Of a stretch of DNA of 23,199 nt, positions 16,257 through 21,989 are shown piece by piece (position 1 is the first letter of the stretch; every line of letters begins with the position of its first letter). The DNA comes from a virus, in IMG/VR virus record IMGVR_UViG_3300025687_000344, positions 1 to 23,199 of that record; one strand, written 5' to 3'. The notes beneath the pieces were generated by a model. It had not been told where the DNA came from. It did not search any database and saw nothing but the letters and a program-made list of their open reading frames with translations. The translations under genes and the position numbers were made by a program.

Positions 16257-17240
16257 ATGTTAATTGATAATAGCTTAGTCAGCCTAGACAAATTGGTCGG
16301 AAATAAAATCGAAGGTTCTTCTATCAACGATGTAATGGATGCTGGAGGTTTTAATTTTGAAGTAGTAGAAGAAAATCTTGGAAATGATGTTCAAGGAGCA
16401 GATAATTGGAAGGTGCTCCGAAGAGGCGAAGGAGGAGATGTAATTAATGTTGTGCGTGATACATATCAGGTCATTCAGAATAGAGAGATTCTAGAGCCAT
16501 TTGATGAAGTTCGTCGTCAGTTCAAAGCAGAATGGTCTCAGTGCGGTGTTATTGGCAAAGGTAATAACATCTGGGTTAGTGCAAAGCTACCTGAAGAGCT
16601 GCAGCTTAAGAGCAATAGCCAAGATAAACTTTGCGGTTATATCATGGCCATTCTTAATCATGATGGTACAAGAGCAGATGCGGTCTTTCCATATGTTGAT
16701 AGATTGTTTTGTAACAATCAGTTTAATACTGTAGCTAGATCAGCAAGAGGTATGACTATTATGCACCGTTCTAATTATGAACAACGTATTAATGTATTGA
16801 TGAATAGTTTTAAGAAAGGTATCGAAAAGAATATTGAATTTGTTAATACCGCTGATGCTTTAGACTCACAGAAGATCTCTCGAGAAGAGCTAGAGAAGGT
16901 AGTCAGCCGATTGTTTCCAGATAAGAAGGTTCGTAACAAAGGAGAAGAAGTACTCCTATCAGGAGAGACGTCAAGGAATCGAGTCATTGAGCTGTTCTCT
17001 AACGGCGCAGGAAACAAAGGAGAAACTCGTTGGGATGCTTTCAATGCTGTTACTGAGTATATCGATCATCATCAGGGAGCAAAGCGGATAAACAATGCAA
17101 TCTTACGTGACGGTCAGAGCGTGCTAGCATCAGATAGGATGCGCAGAGGGTTTGAGCGACGATTCATGAATAATATGGTTGGCGGTCAAAGCAACAATCT
17201 AAAACATTCAGCCTTGAAACTGCTTAGCGGTAAGCTATAA
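16257..17240 (+). CDS. DUF932 family protein (phage/plasmid-type), 327 residues
   Basis: The sequence fits the DUF932 / TIGR03299 phage-plasmid-like family. It has WKVLRR, then VVRDTYQVIQNREILEPFDEV (about residues 65-85), a central beta region with GNNIWVSAKLP, and NHDGTRADAVFPYVDRLFCNNQF (134-156), followed by a long helical half. Length is typical. Family members occur widely on phages and plasmids; their molecular role is not established. It has its own strong leaderless-type promoter, and its last codons contain the promoter of the GIY-YIG gene. CGT/CGA Arg codons are frequent, as in other early-type genes here. Confidence 0.85.
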   Translation: MLIDNSLVSLDKLVGNKIEGSSINDVMDAGGFNFEVVEENLGNDVQGADNWKVLRRGEGGDVINVVRDTYQVIQNREILEPFDEVRRQFKAEWSQCGVIGKGNNIWVSAKLPEELQLKSNSQDKLCGYIMAILNHDGTRADAVFPYVDRLFCNNQFNTVARSARGMTIMHRSNYEQRINVLMNSFKKGIEKNIEFVNTADALDSQKISREELEKVVSRLFPDKKVRNKGEEVLLSGETSRNRVIELFSNGAGNKGETRWDAFNAVTEYIDHHQGAKRINNAILRDGQSVLASDRMRRGFERRFMNNMVGGQSNNLKHSALKLLSGKL

Positions 17241-17241
17241 T
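17214..17241 (+). promoter_or_regulatory. Sigma70-like promoter of the GIY-YIG gene, inside the DUF932 3' end
   Basis: TTGAAA, 16 bp, TATAAT, ending 6 nt before the ATG at 17248. The spacer holds a perfect inverted repeat GCTTA-GCGG-TAAGC (17222-17235) abutting the -10 box, which could be an operator or RNA hairpin. The whole element overlaps the last DUF932 codons. Confidence 0.7.
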
Positions 17242-17247
17242 AGTTAC

Positions 17248-17712
17248 ATGATCGAAAAACGATATATAAGCGGGCTGCTCTTTGAGAGAGCAGCTCATTT
17301 CTATAAAGATGATCATAATCATCTTAAAGTAAGAGTATTTGAGCGATATAAAGAACAAACTCATCTGATATATGCTCATTACTTTGATGATAAGCTTCTT
17401 TATATTGGAGAGAGTTCAGTACATTTTATTAAACGAATGAAATGTTATTGTAGCCATCCTGGAGCAGCTAACGTGCGGGTAAGAGATTATGTTAATAGTA
17501 TCTTTCATGGTAATCATCGCGACCCTGATCTATGTACGTTTGTTCATATACCTAAAAAGAAGCTAGTTATTAATGAAGAGTTATCAATTAATCCATATGT
17601 CGCTATAGAGCAAGAATTGATAAATATTCATAAGCCAGTATTGAATAGAAAAAATGTCCACAGAAAAAAGAACATCTCTAATAGAGGACGGTATGAGTAT
17701 AAATCCTATTAA
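17248..17712 (+). CDS. GIY-YIG-like endonuclease, 154 residues
   Basis: The GIY-YIG fold is suggested by IYAHY (41-45) in place of the first motif, YIG at 52-54, the helix IKRMKCY with likely catalytic Arg63, and IEQELINIHKPVLNRKN (120-136). That last segment holds the catalytic Glu (121 or 123) and the family's terminal pattern. The first motif is degenerate (no Gly-Ile-Tyr). The protein lacks the long DNA-binding tail of typical homing enzymes but has a basic C-terminus (NVHRKKNISNRGRYEYKSY). It could be a free-standing homing endonuclease, a host-DNA nuclease or a repair nuclease. It is driven by a leaderless-type promoter and overlaps the next small gene. Confidence 0.72.
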   Translation: MIEKRYISGLLFERAAHFYKDDHNHLKVRVFERYKEQTHLIYAHYFDDKLLYIGESSVHFIKRMKCYCSHPGAANVRVRDYVNSIFHGNHRDPDLCTFVHIPKKKLVINEELSINPYVAIEQELINIHKPVLNRKNVHRKKNISNRGRYEYKSY

Positions 17713-17866
17713 ATTATACGATTGGTTAAATAGGCAAATTATTCTTAGAAGGCCTACTATGGACGATTATGATGCAGGGTTTACTGATTGTTTAATTGCT
17801 ATAAAAGAACAATTAGAATGTGAAATAAACCATAGTAAACATTATAACGGAAAATCAGATACCTAA
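17693..17866 (+). CDS. Unrecognised 57-residue protein
   Basis: The ATG at 17693 is preferred. It is preceded by AGAGGA about 6 nt upstream, one of the very few Shine-Dalgarno-like sequences in the window, and overlaps the nuclease gene by 20 nt. An in-frame ATG at 17654 would add 13 residues and a 59-nt overlap. The peptide is helical with aromatic and acidic residues (RRPTMDDYDAGFTDCLIAIKEQLECE). Its stop region overlaps the convergent gene by 12 nt. The function is unknown. Confidence 0.6.
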   Translation: MSINPIKLYDWLNRQIILRRPTMDDYDAGFTDCLIAIKEQLECEINHSKHYNGKSDT

Positions 17867-18664
17867 ATTTTGTCGTAAAGTATTTTCGTTATCTTCTTTA
17901 CCACACACTTGATTATGATAATCTAATATATTTAAAGGCGGGTGACCATGTATTAATCTACAAAATTTAGCAAATTTAAACTTTGGGTTAACATTATGTT
18001 GAATCATACCTGCATGAACTGCTGACATAGTAAAAAATACATTTTCTTGAAATGTACCGCAGTTAGTTTCAACGCATTTTTTACTAAATTTTTCCCAGTA
18101 ATCTAACATAACTTTTAACTTATCATTGTTTTTAAAAACAATTCTAGTTTCAGCTGGGAGGGTTGCTAATAATAATTTATCGTAAATTAAATCACCCATC
18201 TTCTCTATTTTTTGTTTCATTGCAGTGTATAAATTATTATTCATTTTATTTTTTATACAATGTTCAGGGTGATATTGTAAATACCAAACGTCAAATTTTT
18301 CAGAAAGCATGCTAGCAAAACTTTCTTGATCCCAACCATTATAAAAACAATCACAATCATTAAAATTAATAACATCATAGTCCATTTCAGAACACAATTT
18401 AATAGGTAATCTTTTTATTCCAAAATTGAATTGGTTACATATTTTTAATGGTTCATCAGGAAAAGTGGTTTTTAAATCTTTAATTATTACTCTTTTGTTA
18501 TTTTCGTGTTTTTTAAATGCCTCTGGTACATTTGTAACCATTAGTACATCAAAAGGTGTAAATTTAATTGCACTGTCTATTAATATATTTGCCCTTTGTT
18601 GGTACATATTTTCATGACCATATTTTAACCCATCTATGCACAAACTAGCTATAACTGATTTCAT
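17855..18664 (-). CDS. Possible glycosyltransferase (GT-A-like), 269 residues
   Basis: The protein begins with a Rossmann-like strand-helix, MKSVIASLCI, followed by a helix and VLMVTN (40-45), as in nucleotide-sugar transferases. NFNDCDCFYNG (100-110) resembles the DxD-type metal/nucleotide-sugar motif of GT-A enzymes at the expected depth. Later segments (FQENVFFTMSAVH, HGHPP) resemble acceptor-side regions of such enzymes. No specific family is proven. A late octamer AATAAATA lies 6 nt before the ATG, so it is probably a late gene. That would suit modification of virion proteins, in line with the sulfotransferase gene nearby. A non-enzymatic GT-like relative is possible. Confidence 0.5.
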   Translation of the reverse strand: MKSVIASLCIDGLKYGHENMYQQRANILIDSAIKFTPFDVLMVTNVPEAFKKHENNKRVIIKDLKTTFPDEPLKICNQFNFGIKRLPIKLCSEMDYDVINFNDCDCFYNGWDQESFASMLSEKFDVWYLQYHPEHCIKNKMNNNLYTAMKQKIEKMGDLIYDKLLLATLPAETRIVFKNNDKLKVMLDYWEKFSKKCVETNCGTFQENVFFTMSAVHAGMIQHNVNPKFKFAKFCRLIHGHPPLNILDYHNQVCGKEDNENTLRQNLGI

Positions 18665-18670
18665 TTATTT

Positions 18671-18678
18671 TATTTATT
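18671..18678 (-). promoter_or_regulatory. Late promoter octamer of the GT-like gene
   Basis: AATAAATA on the minus strand, 6 nt before the ATG at 18664. It is divergent from the ArfA-like promoter, whose -35 box begins 10 bp away. Confidence 0.55.
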
Positions 18679-18687
18679 AAATTTTAT

Positions 18688-18717
18688 TTGGAATCAAAAT
18701 CGGAACTATCCTATAAT
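18688..18717 (+). promoter_or_regulatory. Sigma70-like promoter of the ArfA-like gene with operator-like repeat
   Basis: TTGGAA, 18 bp, TATAAT. CGGAACTATCC (18701-18711) abuts the -10 box and contains GGA-N4-TCC, a variant of the motif before the zinc-ribbon and DUF932 genes. Expected +1 is about 18724, next to GTG at 18725 and ATG at 18728. Confidence 0.7.
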
Positions 18718-18727
18718 TATTATTGTG

Positions 18728-18862
18728 ATGAGAAAAGAAAATAAACCAAGATTTTTTATTCCTTGGAATACTGGACAGAGAGTATTCAAGCCAAAAAAAG
18801 GAAAAGGAAGTTATTCTAGGAGGAATAAAAATTACTCCTCCTATAGTATTCCAGTGGAGTAG
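18728..18862 (+). CDS. ArfA-like ribosome-rescue factor, 44 residues
   Basis: This very basic small protein carries QRVFKPKKGKGSYSRR (residues 17-32). From memory, E. coli ArfA has QRVEKNKKGKGSYMRK, so 12 of these 16 positions match. In ArfA the KGKGSY tail enters the empty mRNA channel of ribosomes stalled on nonstop mRNA, and the preceding part recruits RF2. Here the part before QRV is about 9 residues shorter than in E. coli and differs (FFIPWNTG), so RF2 recruitment is uncertain. Codons 29-40, just after KGKGSY, form a strong hairpin. In bacterial arfA, cleavage or termination at such a hairpin makes a truncated but active protein. Tandem AGG AGG codons (31-32) lie in the stem. GTG at 18725 is an alternative in-frame start. 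It lies just upstream of the RadA-like gene. Confidence 0.75.
   Translation: MRKENKPRFFIPWNTGQRVFKPKKGKGSYSRRNKNYSSYSIPVE
18812..18848 (+). promoter_or_regulatory. Hairpin inside the ArfA-like coding sequence
   Basis: TAGGAGGA (18817-18824) pairs perfectly with TCCTCCTA (18836-18843) around an 11-nt loop. Past one mismatch, four more outer pairs (18812-18815 with 18845-18848, one of them G-T) extend the stem. Three inner pairs can also form across an A-C mismatch. No T-run follows, so it is not a classical intrinsic terminator and better resembles an RNase III-type or stalling structure. It starts at codon 29, the Tyr of KGKGSY. Confidence 0.75.
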
Positions 18863-18877
18863 GATTAGGAAGTAGCA

Positions 18878-18883
18878 TATAAT
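18878..18883 (+). promoter_or_regulatory. -10 element of the RadA-like gene
   Basis: TATAAT ends 6 nt before the ATG at 18890, the same spacing as at 16257, 17248 and 21468. No convincing -35 box lies 16-18 bp upstream, so the promoter may need an activator or be weaker. Readthrough from the ArfA-like promoter is also possible. Confidence 0.55.
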
Positions 18884-18889
18884 CATTGT

Positions 18890-19795
18890 ATGTTGGAATT
18901 AAATTTTAATCAGACCGATCTTTTATCTGTAGAGAATATCGAGATACCAGAGCGCTTCTACAGGCGTATGATGACTGGCATCGAAACAGTAGACGAATTT
19001 CTTCATGAAGGCTTCTTACCTGGTTCAACTATGACTTTGACAGCTGCAGCTGGCTGTGGTAAGACTACATTCATGATACAATTACTAGAAGGTCTTACAA
19101 AGAACGGATACAGCGTTGGATATTGCTCAGGCGAAGAGAATATCTATCAGCTGGCTATGACTTGTAGACGTTTGCAATGTACTAAGCTTCAGATTGCTAA
19201 TAAGACTGATGTAGATGAGATTGTCAATCTTACAAAGACAAATGACTTTCTAGTTATTGATAGTTTTCAAGCTTTGACTACTAGCAAGAAGATGAACAGC
19301 TTAGAGAAAGAACGATATGCATTGATGAAGCTAGTCAAAGCTGCTCAAGAGAATGAATGCTGCGTTTGTTTCATTATGCATCTTACTAAGGCAGGTAAGC
19401 TGAAAGGCACTACGCTTGTTCCTCATACCGTCGATGCTAATCTCAACATCATGATTGATGCTGAAGTTGATGATCAAGCAAGACGTATTTGGTTTTCAAA
19501 GAACAGATTTGGACCTACTAATGAATTGACTCTTATGATGACTCATTCAGGCTATGATATGTATAGTAAGGTTGTAGCTAAAGAGAACAAATATGTAAGC
19601 AAGAAGAATCAGAAAGAAGCTATCAAATCTGACCTTCGTAATGCATTAGACGGAGTCGTTAAAGTAGATCAAATTATACAAAAATACAACGTAAGTATTG
19701 TATATGCTAACTCTGCTTTAAGAGAGTTAGTTGCTGAAGGCTCGTTTAAAAAGATAGGAAGAGGTTCAAACGCTTATTGGCATAAACAAAATTAG
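18890..19795 (+). CDS. RadA/Sms-like RecA-fold ATPase with C-terminal winged helix
   Basis: This 301-residue ATPase probably acts in recombination or branch migration. TGIETVDEFL (29-38) precedes the P-loop AAAGCGKTT (52-60). A YCSGEE segment (78-83) follows, with Walker B FLVIDSFQ (120-127) and a DNA-loop region with HLTKAGKLKGTT. KNRFGPTNELTL (204-215) contains the KNRFG motif diagnostic of RadA/Sms. The N-terminal zinc finger and the C-terminal Lon-protease-like domain of bacterial RadA are both missing. Instead, residues about 245-300 look like a winged-helix DNA-binding domain (VDQIIQKYNVSIVYANSALRELVAEGSF). It could be the phage's recombination ATPase or a RadA-type helper. The stop overlaps the convergent sulfotransferase stop by 4 bp. 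Confidence 0.82.
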   Translation: MLELNFNQTDLLSVENIEIPERFYRRMMTGIETVDEFLHEGFLPGSTMTLTAAAGCGKTTFMIQLLEGLTKNGYSVGYCSGEENIYQLAMTCRRLQCTKLQIANKTDVDEIVNLTKTNDFLVIDSFQALTTSKKMNSLEKERYALMKLVKAAQENECCVCFIMHLTKAGKLKGTTLVPHTVDANLNIMIDAEVDDQARRIWFSKNRFGPTNELTLMMTHSGYDMYSKVVAKENKYVSKKNQKEAIKSDLRNALDGVVKVDQIIQKYNVSIVYANSALRELVAEGSFKKIGRGSNAYWHKQN

Positions 19796-20481
19796 TAAAT
19801 ATTTTCTACAATAGGGTCGAACTTTATATCAGATAGATCATAAGGTTCGTACCCCAATGCCTTTACATAAGGATCTACTTCTGATTTAAATTTATCTCTA
19901 AAATCATAAGGTAAAAATCTTAAGTTAGATAAGTTATCACCTTTACCTACACTAATGTGTCCGCGTTGAAATTTTTTATTATATTCTTCAGGGTTTGTTT
20001 TATAATAGTTTAGGCTATTATCAATTGTACCTAGTTTATTAATAAATTCTTTTTTCTTATCTTCTTCTACATTTATGTCAAATTTATCTTTTACAAAGTC
20101 AAATACATAATCAGTGTTATTATGATAATCTTCATATTTTATAACAGGTAATTTATTTTCATAAGGCAATACTATATCAATATATTTGTCTACTTCATTA
20201 TGAAATAAATTCATCGATGACCAATGTGATGCATCACTAACTTTAAACGAACCTTTTTCTTTTCCAAAGTTTATTAATGAAATAGACATATATAACGCAT
20301 ATGGATGTCTTTTTAAGATGATCTGATTATTGTTTATATTTTTTTCTATATGTTCTTTAGAAAAAAGATTTTCATGATAAGCATGAATGTTTCTACTTTG
20401 AGGGTGTACACACTGGCTTAACAAATGTGCAAGGAAAGTGCCTCCAGATCTAGATACTGAGTATATAAAAATAGGTCCCAT
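19792..20481 (-). CDS. PAPS-dependent sulfotransferase-like enzyme, 229 residues
   Basis: P-loop-like sulfotransferase fold. The 5'-phosphosulfate-binding motif is SVSRSGGTFL (8-17) at the end of the first strand. The 3'-phosphate-binding motif is LKRHPYALYMSIS (56-68), with Arg58 and a following Ser. The C-terminal FQRGHISVGKGDN (171-183) matches the family's closing nucleotide-binding loop. The predicted reaction is transfer of sulfate from PAPS to a hydroxyl of a sugar or Tyr/Thr side chain; the substrate is unknown. A late octamer TATAAATA precedes it, so it is expected late. With the nearby GT-like gene it could act on virion glycans. Its length is close to that of compact bacterial members. 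Confidence 0.78.
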   Translation of the reverse strand: MGPIFIYSVSRSGGTFLAHLLSQCVHPQSRNIHAYHENLFSKEHIEKNINNNQIILKRHPYALYMSISLINFGKEKGSFKVSDASHWSSMNLFHNEVDKYIDIVLPYENKLPVIKYEDYHNNTDYVFDFVKDKFDINVEEDKKKEFINKLGTIDNSLNYYKTNPEEYNKKFQRGHISVGKGDNLSNLRFLPYDFRDKFKSEVDPYVKALGYEPYDLSDIKFDPIVENIY

Positions 20482-20492
20482 TTTATAAAATT

Positions 20493-20500
20493 TATTTATA
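20493..20500 (-). promoter_or_regulatory. Consensus late promoter octamer of the sulfotransferase gene
   Basis: TATAAATA on the minus strand, a perfect match to the T4 late consensus, 11 nt before the ATG at 20481. This is the longest leader (about 6 nt) among the late sites. Confidence 0.7.
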
Positions 20501-20525
20501 TTTTAAGGTTTTTCAACTTTATGTG

Positions 20526-20533
20526 GTTAAATA
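20526..20533 (+). promoter_or_regulatory. Late-type promoter octamer of the 198-residue gene
   Basis: GTTAAATA lies exactly 5 nt before the ATG at 20539, placing the predicted +1 on the start codon. It argues against the upstream in-frame ATG at 20521, which would precede the promoter. Confidence 0.55.
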
Positions 20534-20538
20534 TTATT

Positions 20539-21135
20539 ATGTCAGAGAGAGTTCCGAGAATGGCTCCTATTAACAACCAAGGTGATGCTGAGGTCTTAAC
20601 CCAATATCGTCAATGGCCTTTTAATAGTACAGATATGGATGGGGGTAATAAAACAGAAGGTAATCAACCTAATGCTTATCCTGGTGAAGAAGATGCTGAA
20701 GAATATAAGCATGATTATGATCAATTAGATGGTTATCATATTATGATAGGTACGCCTGATGAATTTAAAAAGTCTAAAATTAAGAGAGGTATTCTTCTTC
20801 GTAATAATAAAGTAGTTTGGTCTCCTGAAAATGAACACCATAATAGATTACATGCAGCTTTTCAAAATGAATTTGGAAAAAAAGATTATGATTTTTATAA
20901 TTTAAGAGTTAAAGGCAATCAAGTGCAACCATTAAAATATCAGAAAGTAGCCCCTTTTAAAGCTATTGATGTTAACACTGATGAAATAAACAGCATACAA
21001 AAGATATTACCTATGTTTGATGTTGTAAAATCTTTTAGAAGTCAACCTAAATCTGTTCCATCATTCATAGATTATTATAAAAAGAAATTTAAAGATTTGT
21101 TTCACCCTGGCGATGAAGAAGAAAAATCTAGTTAA
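20539..21135 (+). CDS. Unrecognised 198-residue protein, late-type
   Basis: No family is recognised. The first 60 residues are polar, with many Asn, Gly, Glu and Asp, and look disordered. The middle (YHIMIGTPDEF, RGILLRNNKVVWSPENEHHNRLHAAFQNEFG) looks like a small alpha/beta domain. The C-terminus is Lys-rich then acidic (KKKFKDLFHPGDEEEKSS). The start at 20539 is preferred because the octamer GTTAAATA ends 5 nt before it; the ATG at 20521 lies before that octamer. The stop overlaps the convergent gene's stop by 4 bp. Late expression suggests a virion or assembly role, not proven. Confidence 0.65.
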   Translation: MSERVPRMAPINNQGDAEVLTQYRQWPFNSTDMDGGNKTEGNQPNAYPGEEDAEEYKHDYDQLDGYHIMIGTPDEFKKSKIKRGILLRNNKVVWSPENEHHNRLHAAFQNEFGKKDYDFYNLRVKGNQVQPLKYQKVAPFKAIDVNTDEINSIQKILPMFDVVKSFRSQPKSVPSFIDYYKKKFKDLFHPGDEEEKSS

Positions 21136-21422
21136 TTATTTTGTGTATTGCTTTTAATAAGTTGAATTTCTAAGGATTGTAGTTGTTTTTGAATATCTTG
21201 TATAGCTTTAGTGTTGATATCAACTGTATTTTGAAGGGTTTTAATTTCAATAATTTGTTTTTCAATACCATACATTGATTGTGTCATCCTATCAAAATCT
21301 GTTTTTGAGGGAAATAATGATTGAAAATAAGCAATCATTCCTATGCCTAATATAGGAGCTGCTTTTAAAAAATTATCTAAATTATTAAACCCTATTTTAC
21401 CTTCCCCAACATTATTTGCCAT
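21132..21422 (-). CDS. Small membrane-anchored coiled-coil protein, 96 residues
   Basis: A hydrophobic helix at about residues 19-37 (FLKAAPILGIGMIAYFQSL) is followed by a heptad-like coiled coil (about 48-90, IEKQIIEIKTLQNTVDINTKAIQDIQKQLQSLEIQL). This architecture, one membrane helix plus a long coiled coil, is seen in phage lysis accessories such as spanin- or hemolysin-XhlA-like proteins and in some tail-associated proteins. I cannot assign one. It has a late octamer exactly 5 nt before the ATG, consistent with a late lysis or assembly function. It converges on the upstream gene with a 4-bp stop overlap. Confidence 0.65.
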   Translation of the reverse strand: MANNVGEGKIGFNNLDNFLKAAPILGIGMIAYFQSLFPSKTDFDRMTQSMYGIEKQIIEIKTLQNTVDINTKAIQDIQKQLQSLEIQLIKSNTQNN

Positions 21423-21427
21423 ATATA

Positions 21428-21435
21428 TATTTATT
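21428..21435 (-). promoter_or_regulatory. Late promoter octamer of the membrane/coiled-coil gene
   Basis: AATAAATA on the minus strand, exactly 5 nt before the ATG at 21422. It lies back to back with the sigma70-like promoter at 21434-21461; the two elements overlap by 2 bp. Confidence 0.6.
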
Positions 21436-21461
21436 GATATTTTAAAGATATTTTGTATAAT
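21434..21461 (+). promoter_or_regulatory. Sigma70-like promoter of the phosphatase-like gene
   Basis: TTGATA, 16 bp, TATAAT, ending 6 nt before the ATG at 21468. This geometry is identical to the DUF932 promoter and fixes the start codon at 21468. Confidence 0.75.
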
Positions 21462-21467
21462 TTACTT

Positions 21468-21989
21468 ATGTCAAAGATAGAATATAAACCAGAATTAAAG
21501 AGGGGGTTCCTTTTCGTGTGTACGGGTAACGTGTTCAGAAGCAAAACAGCTGCAGCTCTTGCCTGCAATAAAGGTTTTTCATGTGCATCTGCTGGATTTG
21601 AGCCTTGGAGATTACAAGACGAACACCATGATGATAGTTATTACAATCATGGTAGTCAAAAAGATATTACTATGGATAAAGATGCTTATGAGTTTTGTAT
21701 TAGCGAAGGTGTTAAAGATTGGGAAATTGAACCGTTTCAACAAGAACTAACCCCTAAACTAATTAAAAAATCTCAAATCGTTATATGTATGAATTATAGA
21801 GAGCATTATCCCATGATGGAAAGATTTAAACTTAAACATAATATTACACCCACTAACATTATGTATTGGGATATACCTGACATTAAGAAAGAAAAAGGTT
21901 GGAAAGGCTATGAAGATAATCTTGATTATGGAGAGAAGAAAGATATAATCAATATGGTTAAAGATAAAATTGATTCACTTTTAAGTTAA
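21468..21989 (+). CDS. Low-molecular-weight protein tyrosine phosphatase-like enzyme, 173 residues
   Basis: The P-loop CTGNVFRS (18-25) after a hydrophobic strand gives the CX5RS signature of the LMW-PTP/arsenate-reductase fold, with nucleophile Cys18 and Arg24. SAGFEP (41-46) matches the SAG segment that follows in the family. YWDIPDI (133-139) replaces the usual DP loop, with Asp135 or Asp138 as the candidate general acid. An insertion around residues 48-66 (His- and Asp-rich) makes it longer than a typical domain of about 155 residues. It should dephosphorylate phosphotyrosine or a small phosphorylated substrate; the target is unknown. The start is fixed by the promoter, and an upstream TTG frame extension is rejected. 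The stop overlaps a late octamer. Confidence 0.8.
   Translation: MSKIEYKPELKRGFLFVCTGNVFRSKTAAALACNKGFSCASAGFEPWRLQDEHHDDSYYNHGSQKDITMDKDAYEFCISEGVKDWEIEPFQQELTPKLIKKSQIVICMNYREHYPMMERFKLKHNITPTNIMYWDIPDIKKEKGWKGYEDNLDYGEKKDIINMVKDKIDSLLS

Noticed and set aside
18816-18844. Intrinsic terminator after the ArfA-like gene
   Set aside because: The hairpin lies inside the coding sequence and is not followed by a T-run, so a different regulatory role is more likely.
18818-18845. AGGAGG as a Shine-Dalgarno sequence for a small downstream gene
   Set aside because: The only appropriately spaced candidate start is ATT, leading to a short peptide of about 14 residues. The AGGAGG is better explained as Arg-Arg codons within the stem.
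21453-21467. Upstream TTG start for the phosphatase-like gene
   Set aside because: These codons include the -10 box of the promoter, so they would not be in the transcript.
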